A stretch of 64,000 nucleotides of DNA from Straminergon stramineum (GCA_963920665.1 OY987270.1:11434019-11498018), one strand, 5' to 3'. Shown: positions 24,134 through 37,160, counted from the first letter of the stretch. Notes: generated by a model from the letters alone, not told the origin. Numbers and translations: made by a program.

Positions 24134-24446
24134 AGGTAGGAGGTCTATTAAATGCTTGGACTTTTAAAACAACTTGTAACGCAAAGGCACATTTTTCTTT
24201 TTCATTGCACTTGAAATATACAAATAGTGTACATTTTGGAAGGTGAATGTTTTTTGTGACCACTGTATGTCAACTTCAAAAATTCACAACTAATTCCATC
24301 AAGCTCGAAAAAAATATTAAATGACATGATTTAGATGCCAATGCCATTTTTTTTCTAGGAAAACTTACTGAAAAATAATTAAAGAAGTCCAACCTCCCTA
24401 AATTAATTTCCAGCTCTTAAATGGATGCCTTATGGACCTCCTACCT
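24134..24446. mobile_element. TA-flanked MITE, family H, copy H1
   Basis: 313 bp. The ends AGGTAGGAGGTCTAT and (inverted) AGGTAGGAGGTCCAT differ at one base in 15. TA dinucleotides flank it at 24132-24133 and 24447-24448. Non-coding. A TTAA element begins only a few bases to its right. Confidence 0.75.
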
Positions 24447-24454
24447 TAAGTTAA

Positions 24455-24678
24455 CCCTAGAGGGGCATGAAAGCCCTTTGTAGTTGCATAGTATATTCTA
24501 TATTTGGTGGTATTTGATCAGGAAAACATCAAGCAAATATTGTTTAGGACAAAGTAAACTAATGATCATGATAGTATGTAAATAAAAAATGTATAATAAC
24601 TCATATATTAAACCACAATTGAAGAGTTATGAAGCTAAATACAAGTCGTATAGAGGGACCCCAAGGGTCGTTCAAGAG
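24455..24678. mobile_element. Possible TTAA element, family I
   Basis: 224 bp between TTAA at 24451-24454 and TTAA at 24679-24682. The ends CCCTAGAGGGGCATG and (inverted) CTCTTGAACGACC match weakly. It lies directly upstream of the TFIIA promoter region. Confidence 0.4.
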
Positions 24679-24830
24679 TTAATAAGTTATTAGTGATTCC
24701 AACTGTGACATTGAAATAGCATGGGGGCGCCTGGAGGAAATTCGGGTTGGCCAGGAGTCAGGACTATCCTCCATTTGCCACGGCAACGACTAAAAAGGCA
24801 CAGGACGAACAGGACTACTCTGTTCGTCTC

Positions 24831-24990
24831 CCTCCGTCCATCCCATCCACCCATCCTCCGCATCGATGATTGATAGAAAGCCTTCAGTTGGATGGACAGA
24901 ATCCCATTAATAACTTCATCCATCCTTCGCCTCCGTCCATCCCTCCCTCCCTCTTGTGCATCGATGATTGGTATAAAAGCCCTGGACGGA
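24831..24990 (+). promoter_or_regulatory. TFIIA core promoter, tandemly duplicated
   Basis: The block CCTCCGTCCATCCC ... CATCGATGATTG ... AAAGCC occurs twice, about 98 bp apart (24831 onward and 24930 onward). In the downstream copy GTATAAAAG follows; in the upstream copy the matching place reads GATAGAAAG. The duplication therefore kept one TATA box and has a degenerate second one. Confidence 0.7.
24972..24977 (+). promoter_or_regulatory. TATA box of the TFIIA large-subunit gene
   Basis: TATAAA within GGTATAAAAGCCC. Transcription would be expected to start about 30 bases downstream, near 25003, at the head of the GC-rich leader. Confidence 0.6.
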
Positions 24991-25002
24991 GGGGCGGAGG
25001 GC

Positions 25003-26097
25003 GACGAAGCCGAGTACATAAGCGCCCAGCGTCGCAGTTGCAAGGGTTTCCCAGCCAGAGCTTCCGTCTCCGCCATCGCCAGGTCGAGCGCCAGTTCCTC
25101 TGCAGACCGAGCGTCGGGCAACCACACACGCACACACACACGCACAGACAGACAGCTTCCGGGACAGATTCCTCCCCTCACAAACCCCCTTCCCTCGTCT
25201 CGATTGCGTCTCTTCACGGAGCTGCAGCAGCAATTTGGCGCTCCGCTTCGGGAGGCGCAACACAACACAACCCGAGTTCGGGAGGCATCCCCGAGCCCGC
25301 CAACCCGAGTTCGAGAGACATCTCTCACACGCGAGAGAGAGAGCTCGGGGGCTGGGGTGGTTGGGGATGTCGGTGATGGGGTTTTGAGCTCCCGGTGAGT
25401 GGCGCCAACTCGGCATTGCGCCGTGGAGGGCAAGCAGCTTCGTTGGTTTGGTTTGGTTTTGGTTTTGGTTTTGGTTTGGCTTTGTGGGGTTTAGGACTGG
25501 GGGCGGGAGTGAGGGGCAGGCGTTTGGGAAGTGCGCTTGAAATCTTTCGTTCGTACTTTTGTGGCTCTGTTTCTCCGCGGTTTGGCTGTTTGGGGTCGAT
25601 TTCGTAAGTATTGGGCTTCTATTGGCCAATTTTCCGATAGGTTGGACTTCGATTGGGTTCGATTCTGTGAAATGGAGGCTGAAGGGAAATGCTGGACTAT
25701 GATGGTTGTATCTGTTGCTGGGGTTTTGTGCTGGGGAGTGGACGGGAATAGGAGATGGTTGTAGAAATGGTTTAGAAGAAATGGTTTACTTGAAGGCATT
25801 GGTTGGAGTGGAAACTAAGAGATTTCTGATTCTAAGAGGCGCATGAGAGTATTCTGATTTTTCGGATACTTGTTTGCAGGGGACTGAGGAGTTCACAGAA
25901 GGAATAATCCCGCAGAGTTTTCTTTTTGCTCTCCTTCATCTATTGATTCATTAATCGTTTGTTATCTTCATCCTTTTGCTCATAACCGTCCTCTTCTACT
26001 AGAAGTTGAAGGGGATTAAATTTTTGGTAGGGGAGTCAGTAAGTCTTTAGTTCAGGAAGGGTTGGGAAGAATATTCAAATTGGAAATTTTCATCAAG
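25003..26097 (+). other. TFIIA 5' leader with an intron
   Basis: The first leader exon probably ends at 25394 (CCCG|GTGAGT), and the second begins at 25880 after TTGTTTGCAG, giving a 485-bp intron entirely in the untranslated leader. The exon is GC-rich and carries a CA/GACA microsatellite at about 25122-25155. The intron start has a GGTTTTGGTTTT repeat at about 25445-25482. Plant leader introns in this position often raise expression. Confidence 0.6.
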
Positions 26098-29000
26098 ATG
26101 GCGAACACAAAGCAACTTGCGAAAGAGAAGGAAATGGCAATGAGTGTATCTAATGTGTACCTCCACGTCGTTGAGGATGTGATCAACAATGTGCGTACTG
26201 ACTTCCAGAGCGAAGGAGTAGATGATAATGTTTTGAATGAGCTACAATCGGTAAGCAACTTTTCTCCTCTAGTTTGGACTTATAGTGGAGCTTAGCCATA
26301 TAGAATATGAAAACTGCTATGCAAGTAATGACTTTGGGAACTTTTTGTTGGTTATTTTGACATAATTTTTGACCAAGACATGCATTGATCTTCATTGATT
26401 CTAGTGATATGAAATTTGGCCTCATCTGAATTTTATTATTCTCAACATAATCAGTCAAATTGGTCTTATAAAAACTATGTTCTTTTGGTCCTTTAGGAGT
26501 TAAGTGTCTAGCTCTTATTTGTACGTCGTAGGCACTTTTGGGTATGTTGTTGTTGTGTATTCTCCCAGGTTTCGCATCGAATATGCTTGTGCGTGGGCTA
26601 GAACTTTTCTGTGTTAACAATCCGCTGATCTGGAGAGTGCTGTCTTGTTTCCTATGTTTTTGATCAGCTTTGGGAGCTCAAGTTGGTGCAGTCAGGTGCA
26701 ATTCAGGAAGCCTCTGGTCACGAAGCCCCTGCAAACCCAGTAGCCAAACCGATATCTCAAGCAGTTGCTACTCCTGTACACGATTTGAATGAACCTTATG
26801 TGGCAACCGAGGAATACGAGGCTCCATCCAATGATATGACTTTCTCAAGGGTATGGTTGTTGCTTAGCTAATATTTATAACCAGATTGTGTTTTTCACTA
26901 AAGACAAAACCTGAAAATCCGGCCTGTATGTAAATTCAGGGTTGCCATCACATGCTTGTATTGACAAATGTCATCTCTTTGGGCATATTATTATATATTC
27001 CCTTTCGCAGGTGTCTGCGTCAACTAGTTCTCGGGAGCCTGTGATGTTCCAGTACATGCCTCCAGGCCCTAGCGAGGAGTCCTTACAGCTGAACTCTGGC
27101 CATCATCATGCTCCTCGGATGGCTAATGGAACGCCTAGTACATACATGGTACTTTTCTAGGAGATTTCTATTTTGCATGTCCTATTGTTTGGTCATGTGG
27201 GTTCTGGTATAACAGATTTTTGTTCTAAAGTTGTAGACTTCAGGTCCGCCCTGTCGTTGAATTCTCTTCGTAGACGACTGATCACTCTTTCGATGATTTA
27301 GTCATTAGAATGCCAGAAAGTCAGTGCTGAATTTTTCATCCTTTCTGAAAGTCTGCTTGTTGCATGATCTACAAGCTTGATAGAATTTCTTCCATTCCAA
27401 GGCATCTTACAGCTTGATCTGTGTTGGTGGTTTCAGCAACAACCAGCATCCTGGCTGAATCATAAACATCGTGGAGTTGAACTTAATATGAATGAAAGTG
27501 AGTTGCAGTGCTTTCAGTAATGTTATCAATTACAACTTTCATTTTGTGGAAGTCACCCGATCGCACTTGCAATTTTTTTTCAGAATTTGTGACTGGTTGT
27601 AATTGTAGTAGCTATAACAAAATCGAGGTACCTGAATCTTGTAGTGTTGGAAGATCTGTATTTTAGTGAAGCTCAAGAGGATTGTTCATCGACCGTTTGG
27701 TTGTTAATTTCTGTACTTTGCTGCTTCTTGCTCTACCCTTCAGCATATGAGGAAAGGGAAGAAGGAGACAACGGTCTCGCACAGATACCTGTTTCAGCAC
27801 AAGTCGCGCCTCCTATTACCAAGGTATTTCATGATTGTACTAGGTGCTTTTCCTCTCCGTCACATTGGTTGCAATGGATTTGTTTTGTATTTGAAAAAGG
27901 CCATCACGGAATGCTGTCTGATTATAGTCACTGCCTTGGAACAGGATTTTCTTACTATATCTACTGGCAAGAGAAAACATGATGAAATAAGCTCTGGATA
28001 CTTCATCCCACAACGAGATGGTGCAGACGATGAATTGTCTACATCGATGGGCGAGAGTTCTCATATCGTGGTTAGTTCCCCCGAAAAAATCCTTGTTTCA
28101 AAAGTAATCATATCTGATGCGGATATGCTGTTGACTCCTTAGCAGGATACGATGGCTCCGAAGTTAGCATGTCCGCCTTACAGTCGTAATTCTTATCTGC
28201 TCTTTTGGACTTACCGAATTGCATGATCTGCTCCACGACTGTCAGCCAAAGATTGATATGGACTTCAGAAACTAGTTAGCCTCGGTTCCTCGTGCCCCTA
28301 TTTACAATCTCTTTGGCCCACTCTGATCAGGATCCCGGAGCAGTTACAAGCTGGGCGACAGAGAGAAGTGTTGCCAGAAATGAAGATTCACGCTTGTCGG
28401 TGCAACACAGACAGAGTGCAGATGCTGCAATCGAGCGGATGATACATGCTAAATTTTTGCAGAGTGTGCCAGTTGTTCCACAACTGGATGGGATTGATGA
28501 TGAGTACGATGATGTGAGTGTTTGACTCTCGATTCTTTTGTTGATTCTGAAAGGAGACTAGAACTATCTTGTCAGTTTAGCTTTATTCCTAATGGCCTAA
28601 TCGGGTCTAATATTATTTTTAGCAGTTTTGAGTGGTCTTGTAGATACTTCCTTTTGTTCGATTTTCTTTATGTTTTGACCAACTCATGCAATGTTCTTTA
28701 TCAACTCCTCTGATATAAATTTTAGAATTACAAAAGTGGAGATTATACACAAATGACCTCAAGTGTTGCAAATTTGTGCTTGATCCCCTCTTTTCGCAAG
28801 GTTGTGACCGAAACCTTAAATGACCTCAAGTGTTGCAATTTGTGCTTAATCCCCGCAAGGCTGTTGCCCAAAGTCCCAAACCTTAATCTAGGAAAAATAC
28901 AACCTAATATGATTAGATTGCATGCTATCAGGCCTTACTGTCATTCCAATAAGAATACAAGTTGGATAAGAACTCAAATGCAATCTAGAATAAGAAAAAA

Positions 29001-30364
29001 ACTGGGGATCAAATAGAGGCGACATTATATAACTCTAGTATGATAAATTGAATTGGTCTCATTAAATCCCTGACTCTTTAGTTCTTTAGGAGTTAAGAAC
29101 TCCCTACCTGTGATCAGAGGTCCCTTCTTTTCTGATTAACAATATACTCATGTTCAATGCTGTTGTGTCAGGCTGTAGCAGAGGACTACAACGAGCCTGA
29201 GGAGGACGGTGAGAAACTGACCTGTCCTTTCTAGTACTCGATACCTGACCATTTGGATCTCTTTTTAAGGGTGTTGGATAGTTCAGTTACTTCTAGCCAT
29301 GAAAGTTGTAGGCTACTTGGTATTGTCATATGACACAAGAACATTACTTTTGAAAGTTCATTGACATTTAACATCTGTGGCAGACAACGCGCCACCTAGC
29401 GCTACCACGCCAGCAGCAAATGTTGAGCCACCAGAGTCGGAGGGCTCTGAACCGCCTCTAAATGAAGATGATGACGACGACGATGTTGATGAAGCTGACA
29501 ATGGTGATGAAGAACCGGCCACCAACCATTTAGTGCTCGCTCAGTTTGATAAGGTTAGTAGTAACCGACCTTGTTTCTGTGAGTGCTGGAGTAATTAGAC
29601 TTGGAAGCCTCTTCAATTTAATCTTCTCAAAGTCATTTTACTTCTCTGGAGTCGGGATCTTTTCAAAATCTTGGATTTGGAAGTACATATTGAGATGATT
29701 TTTATATAATATTGTGAGCAGGTTACCAGGTCAAAGAACAAGTGGAAGTGTACCTTGAAGGATGGCATCATGCATTTGAATAATCGTGACATTCTCTTTG
29801 TAAAGGTGGGCATTCTGGGACAATGACTTTAAAATCTAAACCCTGCTTAGTGGGTTTTACTGGTAGTTCTCTAATACGTTTTTCTATTTAATCTTAATCG
29901 ATCATACCGTACTTTTGCTTTTCAGTCGCCAGTTAACAATTTGTTAGCTCAGCTTGAGGTAAAACGCCTACACTCGGATGATTTTGGAATGCTGATAGCA
30001 TAATGCTGGGTTTTTTATTTTATATGAGTTTACCAATATCATATCAAGATTTGCTCTAGGGTGTACCACTCCTAAGATTATGAAATTGAGACTTTTCGTA
30101 ACCCCTAGTACCCAAATGGAAAATTGTGGCTGTTTCAACATCTTTAGGATGGAAATGAATCATTTGCGAAATCTCAAGCACGGTAGTAAAATATATCAGC
30201 TGAAAGGTCTTTTGGGGAGTCACTATATTTGACCAAGAGCATCCGAAATGGAATTACTATTTTTTAGTTCAGACACTAAGAAGTTTACGTATTGCAGAAT
30301 TCCCCAAGTCTCTGATGTGTGTTCTTCTCGTTTATGACAGGCAACTGGGGAGTTCGAATTTTGA
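26098..30364 (+). CDS. TFIIA-L: Transcription initiation factor TFIIA large (alpha/beta) subunit
   Basis: Eleven coding exons (26098-26250, 26668-26850, 27011-27148, 27437-27497, 27744-27823, 27945-28070, 28331-28513, 29173-29209, 29384-29553, 29722-29805, 30341-30364) join in frame to 412 aa. The N-terminal four-helix domain (VSNVYLHVVEDVINNVR, then LWELKLVQSG) and the C-terminal barrel (NKWKCTLKDGIMHLNNRDI, ending ATGEFEF) are the two conserved ends of the family. They are joined by a variable linker and an acidic run (Asp/Glu-rich, about residues 347-364) just before the barrel. With the small gamma subunit it binds TBP and stabilises it on TATA DNA in the nucleus. QLDG at 298-301 matches the taspase cleavage consensus. 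The exon at 29173 is only 37 bases, and the last exon encodes seven residues and the stop. Confidence 0.95.
28754..28885 (+). repeat. Direct duplication of about 66 bp in TFIIA intron 7
   Basis: TGACCTCAAGTGTTGCAA ... GTGCTTGATCCCC recurs 66 bases later with small changes. The sequence following it resembles part of the hairpin element at 58539-58873 (shared AACCTAATRTRRTTAGATTGCA), so this intron seems to hold a decayed copy of that element. Confidence 0.6.
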
Positions 30365-31327
30365 TTAGTATGACATTTGGACGATACGTGGTGGAATACA
30401 CCCTACTACTGACGTACCATTGTGATTAGAAAGGATTCTTGATCGGTTCAGGATAACTTTCTAAGCGTAAGAATTCTCGTCAGATTGCTCCCTGCTCTGC
30501 AATCAATTCTGACGCTCAATTTTCAAGGTACAGAAGTGAGAGATTGTTGGTGATATGTCATAGTGTGCTCCTTTCCGAGCCGAGCTTTTATGAAGCATCT
30601 ACCGTAGCAGTGACCCTCGTTTGTCAGTAATTATTTATAGAATAGACAAATTGAAAATATGCTTTGCCTTCGAGTCTTGAGGATGAACTTCGGAAATCAA
30701 ATCCCTGGACTTTGAGGCGACAAACTAAGTGCATTGCGATGCTATCTTGATCACTTTTATATAATACTACATATTTTCAAGACCTTTTTGAACGAGTGAT
30801 TCTCGGATAAAGGGCTTTTTATCCAGATAAAATATATGATTCTTCACTCCTGCAGTGTTTGTAAAAGCTTCTAGAGATTGTTCAGAGGTTTGTCCACGAT
30901 TCACATGCAGAATTTCAATCCATGCGTAGTGAGTCTTTCCACAGATTCTGGATGTTTCGAGAATATGTGATCTGGATGTTTCAAGTTTTGCTTCAAATTT
31001 GACTTCGAATGTGCACTTTTGGTACAAATAGGTTAATGGAATTGGGGCATAAATTAAATAGGATTTCCTCAAGAGCATGTAAGCAAAAACGTAACAGACC
31101 CTGTTGCATAGGCGCTGATGCAATATATCGAACTGGAAGGATACTCATTCACATTATTTTAAATCAACCAAAGTTTCTCATTTGTAGTTGTTTATACAGG
31201 TAGAACCTCTCTTAATGCACCCTCTGTTTAGTGCATAATATGCAACAAGAGAGTTTGAGAGAGTAGGTGGGCTTGTGGTGATTGAAGATGGAAATCTAAA
31301 TGTGTCTCTAAATGCATAAATGCATAG
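30365..31327. other. TFIIA 3' flank, no further gene
   Basis: Presumed 3' untranslated region followed by unremarkable sequence. Open frames at 30767-31123 (minus) and 31009-31203 (plus) are unrecognised and probably fortuitous. Confidence 0.45.
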
Positions 31328-31973
31328 CCCCTAAATGCCCAAGGCCTTTTTTGAGTTTCTAGGAATTTGCTCTAAATTGAATGAAAAGCCAACATTTTGA
31401 TAAGCTTTATCAATTTTTTTGAAATGTAATTGTACAAATTCAAATTAGATAAGTTAGAAATCACTTGGGAAAAGAAAGCTCAACAATATCACTTATGGGT
31501 TGTAAGATTATAATGTTTAATCATGAGGGTGTTGAAATTGCAAAAGTGACTTGAAGTCTTTCGATCCTCTTTTCACATGTCAAATCTAAAAAGTTGGTCA
31601 CCAAAAATATATGAGTTTAAAGGGCCTAACATGGATAACCCCAATCAATTTATGATTTCTTAGAATCTACTCTACAATTGTTTTAAATGAATTTCTAATG
31701 TGTTTTTTCTTCCAAGATTTAGTGTATTTAAGGCTTATTTCCAAGAGCCCTTAACAATACGGAAAGTGAAGATTGCAATAGGCCCCCTTGCACAAAATCT
31801 TGAATAGAAAAATCATAATCAATCATTTTCAAGATCGGTTTTTTGATGCTTAAACTAGACTTCAAAAAGAAGTTTTCAAAATTACAAACTACTAATAATA
31901 GCAACTTGGTTAGGTTTTATTTAACTTCAAAGTTTTGCAAACACCAGATTTTGGTGCCTTAGGCATTTAGGGG
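31328..31973 (+). mobile_element. Family A element, copy A3
   Basis: 646 bp, collinear with A2. Begins CCCCTAAATGCCCAAGGCC and ends ...GGTGCCTTAGGCATTTAGGGG. The flanks are ATAG on the left and TTAG on the right instead of TTAA, so the target duplication has mutated or the insertion used a variant site. The word TGCATAG lies on both sides. Confidence 0.75.
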
Positions 31974-31989
31974 TTAGTGCATAGTCCCA

Positions 31990-34200
31990 ACTCCATACAC
32001 TAAGAGAAGTTTTACCTATACATATACACATATGATCTAGGGCTCTATTGCTCTTTGCACTAAGGTTGAACTACCTAATTCCATTTCACTAGTTTTGGCC
32101 CCATTCCACTCATTGCAACATCCAAATCCATTCATTTTTATGACAATTTCAATGCATTAATGTCAATAGGGGTAATATGTCAATCCTTCATTGGTGGGAA
32201 CTCAAGGGGCAATAAATACATGTTAAGGAGGTGGTGGGTTGTTTATAAGACATTTTTGACCCTACTCTACAAGTGGTTTTGTAATTTCAAGACAGACTAC
32301 CTCAAAAATTCATAGAAATTACAATTTTAATCAAAAAATTATACTTTCATTTGGATTTGATTCGTAAAACAAGCACGCACCTTTTAAAAATATGTGCCCT
32401 TCTCATGATTGACCCCAAGATACTCAGATTTCAAATCACCGAGGTAATAGGCCTCTCTACTTTACTAGTGACTCCCAAATGAAGGTTTCCAAGGCCCACT
32501 TCATCATCAATTGCATTTTATATGAATTGTTTCATTTTTATTTAGAAATTCATGGTAATTTTCAAAAAGTTATGCAATCACATCTCTAAATGATCAATAC
32601 AAAAAAGTACATTCAACTTGCAAATGAAGTTTGAAAAAGTGGTAATAGGCTTGTCATTTGATCAAGGATTATAAGGCTCAAGACTATAGTTGATGTAAAA
32701 GTGTTAGTATCAGTAATTGTGAGCTCATTCTAGTGAACTTTGGAGGGTTATTGACTAATAGCTAGTGTTGAATCTTATATTTGTCAATCTAAAAACCTCA
32801 AAGATCTAAACCCCATTGGTCGGCTTAAAAAACTTTCAATTGTGATATTTAATTTATTCTTAATCCAAAAAAAATTGGCCTTGGTTTTGTAGGTAAATTA
32901 AATTTCAAAGGTTTTCATTGGTTCACTCCAATTCATTTGACCTCCTTCACTTGAAAAGAAAATATAGGCTTCAATTTTAGTCTTGTGACTTTGAAATTCT
33001 ATAATTTTTTTCTTACCTTTTGTCCACTATTTTTGTCTTAGCTTTGTTTCAATTTAATTGTGGTGCAATGTAAGTCATGGTTGCAAAGTGAACCCTATAT
33101 AGTAGCTCTCAAAAGATTTGGTACACTTACAAAAATTACTATTTGAAGAATTAGAGATTTTGAATAGAATTTGGATATGTTATAGTACAAGAATCACACT
33201 TGTGTAAAATAAATCTTCAAAAATTTTAAAACACTTTTGAATTTTTTTTATTTAATCAAATTATTAGAAAAAAAACCCTTTTAATACAAGTGAATTTTTT
33301 TGAAGATTTTTTTATAAGTAGAATGAGAGTTCTTTTCAAAATTTTCTCATAAGAATTTCAAGAGTTTTCAAATTTTACTGAGAAAAATATTACTATCTAA
33401 AATATGACTCCAAAATTTTTATGTTTTACAATTTACTACAAAAATCTCTAAACACGGTGGAAATTTTCAAAATTGCATAAATTATTTATATATTATTTTT
33501 CATGGTTTTTTGGAAATTTTTGGAGTGAATTATACGAAACATAAAAACTTGGAGTCATATATGGTTTATTTCATTTTTGAATGGCCTTTTGAAAATCAAA
33601 TAAACCATTTTGGACCTAAGGGTCATCACTTGAATAAAAATATTGGTTGATTTCAATTAACTTAAGTAACTAGGAAAAGATGGACCTCTAACTAGTTTCT
33701 CAAACTTCAAAGTTCTTCTATTTGCATGCTTCCAATTTGCATTTATATGATTGAAATTTTTTCTACTTATTTTTCATAGATGTAATTATTTATCTTGTAT
33801 GAGTGATAAATACTTCATATTTTTGGTGAGAATATGACATTACTTTGAATTTCTCCATACATAGTTAAAAATACCATATCAAACACCAAACGTGCTTTAA
33901 AAATCTGAAAATTTCTCCATATGTGTATATTACTCGGGGAGATTAGTGTCGATTTTTAGAAAACTATGTGAGTTAAAAGATAGGGTCCATTTAATTCAAG
34001 AGGGGAAAATTTTATATAATATGTAGAGCTACTATAGGGTCCATGAAATGATACATATTCTATTATATATAAATTAGGCTATGAAAAAACTTCACATAGT
34101 AGGAATTTTTATTAATAAATTAGCCTTGACAAATAGAGGCCTTTTCAATTTTTCATATTACAATGAGTATAGATGTGGATAAATAATCTTGTGAAGATAA
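31990..34200 (+). repeat. Large AT-rich repeat K, copy K1
   Basis: Segments at 32085-32460 and 34085-34200 match the inverse of 53020-53410 and 52900-53015 respectively, in the same order. The two copies therefore belong to one element type, and either K2 lost or K1 gained the 1.6 kb in between. No termini, target duplication or protein could be defined. Confidence 0.5.
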
Positions 34201-36776
34201 AATATACACAATCCAATAAATCTAGGGATTTCTTTTAGAGATTTGTCACTACTGCTAGACAATTCCAGCCTGTATAAACCAATCCCTCCATAAGTGCGCC
34301 AATAATATAGGCATGTGTGAATCTATTGTTCCAAGGAAGAAAGCGTTGAGCTGTAAATGTACAGTGAAGGCTGTATGATAGGAATTTGTATTCACACAAA
34401 AGACCCGTTAAGAAATTGTTTTAGGGTACCTTCAGGCTGATGCGGCTAGGGTTAGTGAAGATTTTGGACTTGTTGTCTCGTTCCTTTGTTGTGCTTCAGT
34501 GCAAGGCAGATAGAGGTTGCTTTGTTTTTCCAATTTCTTTTGCAGTTTAGGGTTTATTGATTGCTTGAGGTTGGGGTTTGTGAAGCTTCAAGTTTTGGAT
34601 GTTGCATTGCCTGGGGTTCAAGGTTTTGTTTTGATCTTTCAATCATCAACATCAATGCGTGCATTTGGTGCAGTTGTTCTTTCATTTTGGGTAGCTCAAT
34701 GTTTGGGCAAAGTACCCATTTTTTCAGTATTAGCTCAACTCCAACTTTTGCAAGCACAATGGTGATATCACCATTTGGTGAGTAAGCATGGCATTGTGTG
34801 ATGATGGTTTTGGATGTGTCTTAGAGTATTGCAACAATACTTTGGGATTCTAACTAGGGGAGGTAATGTGTAGAAAGATAGCATTTTTTACTGTGTGGGT
34901 ATGTGAAATAGTTGAATAGAGGTGGTGTTGTTTGGATGTAAGGGTAGTGCTAACGTGATGGCATTGTTCTTATGGAGTATAGGGGCCTCATCAGGAAGTG
35001 CATTTGGTAGCAACTTTGGGACATTTGGTTTTTGAGGTGCGCAACAACAGTCTCGGGTGTAGAGTAGGGTGACTCCGTATGTTGTGACATGGACTCAGGG
35101 GGGCGTGCGTGCCTCTAAAGACAAACAACTTGAAGAATTGATATGGGAGGATTACACAATAGGCAGTGAAGGTGAATACTATACAACTTGTTCTTTTAGA
35201 ATATTGTGTAAATTGAAACCTCTAACTTGTGACACTTGACCAAATCAAACCCTTATATCAGTGAATCAATAGTATGATTTCACGCCTTCGAGAAGCATCA
35301 CATGGAAGTCCTATCCAATGAATTGGCAGTTGGTACTAACACAGTGATGGTTTGAAATAGTTTCTCAGAAAATTTGGAAATCTTCCACAAACTATTGATC
35401 ACCTATCTCATTCGTTCTAAGGATCTACATGAATGAAATAGTATGTTTAATACTTTGATATAGCAATGATATTGCCAATTGAATATAAATACTCTTGAAA
35501 TTTAAACCTGTAGCTCCTAACATTTGACCAAATGAGAAGTTCAAGATTTTCAGGGTGTACATTTATGTACTCCAAGTCAAAACAACATCAAAAGCCCAAT
35601 TGAAGATGTACATGATTTGCATGCAACATAACAAACAAGAACTTTAGAGAAATGCTGAAATGAATAGTTACCTGAGTAAATAGTTCTATGAGAATCAGGA
35701 CCTAATCAAGCACCCCTAGCTGCCGTCTTGTAGACATGTTTGGGGTTCCATTTCCATCAATCTGACCTAGAGATTTAATAGGACCATCTGGAGCCCACTC
35801 AAACTTACTGCACTCAACACGTACCTATTCTGAAAACACTATATTGTAGTAAAATTCATGGCCAATGAATCATACTATTAATGGGTTGACACATGTGCTT
35901 AATTTTTGTTTGATCAAGCTATTAATCATTGGAAACAGTAAGTGATCATAATTTTACATCTATATTTTTTTCTTTAAACAAATGAAACAAAATTTCATTT
36001 CAAATAGTGAGATTTGTATTAGTTGTTCAATCACAATAGCTAATAGTTTCTGGACTGACAAAGTTGGAATAAGTCAACTGATTTTTTGTGAGGGCTCAAA
36101 GTTGTTTAATATCTCAACTAACTATACTTAATAAAACTACAAGATGAACAGGTTGATAGGATTGAATCCAATAATGGTATGATTGTTTGGTACCAATCAT
36201 GTGTATGTGTCTTGTGTCCATGTCCTTGTCTTGGTTCCAAGCTTGCCCTTTGCCATGGCTGGCAAGCTTGTATTTTTACTTTCTACAATGAAATTCAATT
36301 TCATTTGTTTAAAATCTTTTTAAAATAGTAGGATGAAACCAAAGGATTTGATTTGATCATGTGGCTCATAATAATTAGTATGTTACTAAATGCAACAACA
36401 ACAATACCAATATTAATAAAGAAACTGGAATTGAGATATTCACTTGGAATTTTGTGTGAGTTTGTATTAAATTGTGATGAAGTTGTAGCAAGCTTGTATT
36501 CTTTTTAAACTTGACAATTCACTTGTACTATTTTTTATTTCTATGTTGTGTGTGGTGTGGTCAATTCCAATCATTGTATTTGTTTAGTGGGTGTGGACCA
36601 ACTCTTGCTAACCAAATCTCCTATGTAGTCAGCTTCCCCAACTTGCAGATTCTTCAATAAGGTAAAATCCTTGAAACCTAAGATTGTCATGTGGTTCTTA
36701 TTTGAGTTCCCTTAGCCAATTTGATCATTTATGATCTGTTAGTTTCATGTGCCAATTTCTGTGATATTTGAACATA
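34201..36776. other. Intergenic, no gene proved
   Basis: Less AT-rich at 34280-35120, with a telo-box-like TTTAGGGTTT at 34546-34555 and frames on both strands, which hints at a decayed gene or leader exon. I could not join any frame into a protein. The rest is AT-rich and featureless. Confidence 0.35.
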
Positions 36777-37160
36777 AGGTGAGAGCACCCAAAAGCGTCA
36801 GTATAAGCAATTCATCATATTTGGGGTCATTTTTTCTTAAAATTTTTATTTTTATAGTATTAGCAAGTGAAAATTATGAATATTAAAAAAAAAATAGATT
36901 ATTCAGATGTCGTATGTAATTTCTATGATTTTTCAAAGTGCTAGCTCCCTAAACCATTGAATGTGTCTTGTAGGTGGACCCAAATCTGAACTCTGTGAAA
37001 ATCAGTTGTCAACAAATCAAAGTTAAATATTTGTCCTTCACATGTGTTAGCCAATCAAAATTAAACATATGGAGGACACATTAACTAAAGTCTAGAGACA
37101 CATTTAGTGATATCTAGGGTGCAAGGATGGGATCAAGGACGCTTTTGGATGTTTCTACCT
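36777..37160. mobile_element. TA-flanked MITE, family F, copy F2
   Basis: 384 bp, in the same orientation as F1 (1760-2141) and closely similar to it throughout. Ends AGGTGAGAGCACCCAAAAGC and (inverted) AGGTAGAAACATCCAAAAGC. TA flanks at 36775-36776 and 37161-37162. Confidence 0.78.

Noticed and set aside
24690..25629. Long overlapping frames on both strands (up to 247 codons)
   Set aside because: They arise from the GC-rich, stop-poor TFIIA promoter and leader. They are low in complexity and lack any domain; the TATA box, leader splice sites and duplication explain the region better.
26441..29094. TTTAGGAGTTAAG words in TFIIA introns 1 and 7 as TTAA element right ends
   Set aside because: The two sites and their preceding 40 bases resemble each other and the TTAA termini, but no left ends were found, so complete elements cannot be claimed.
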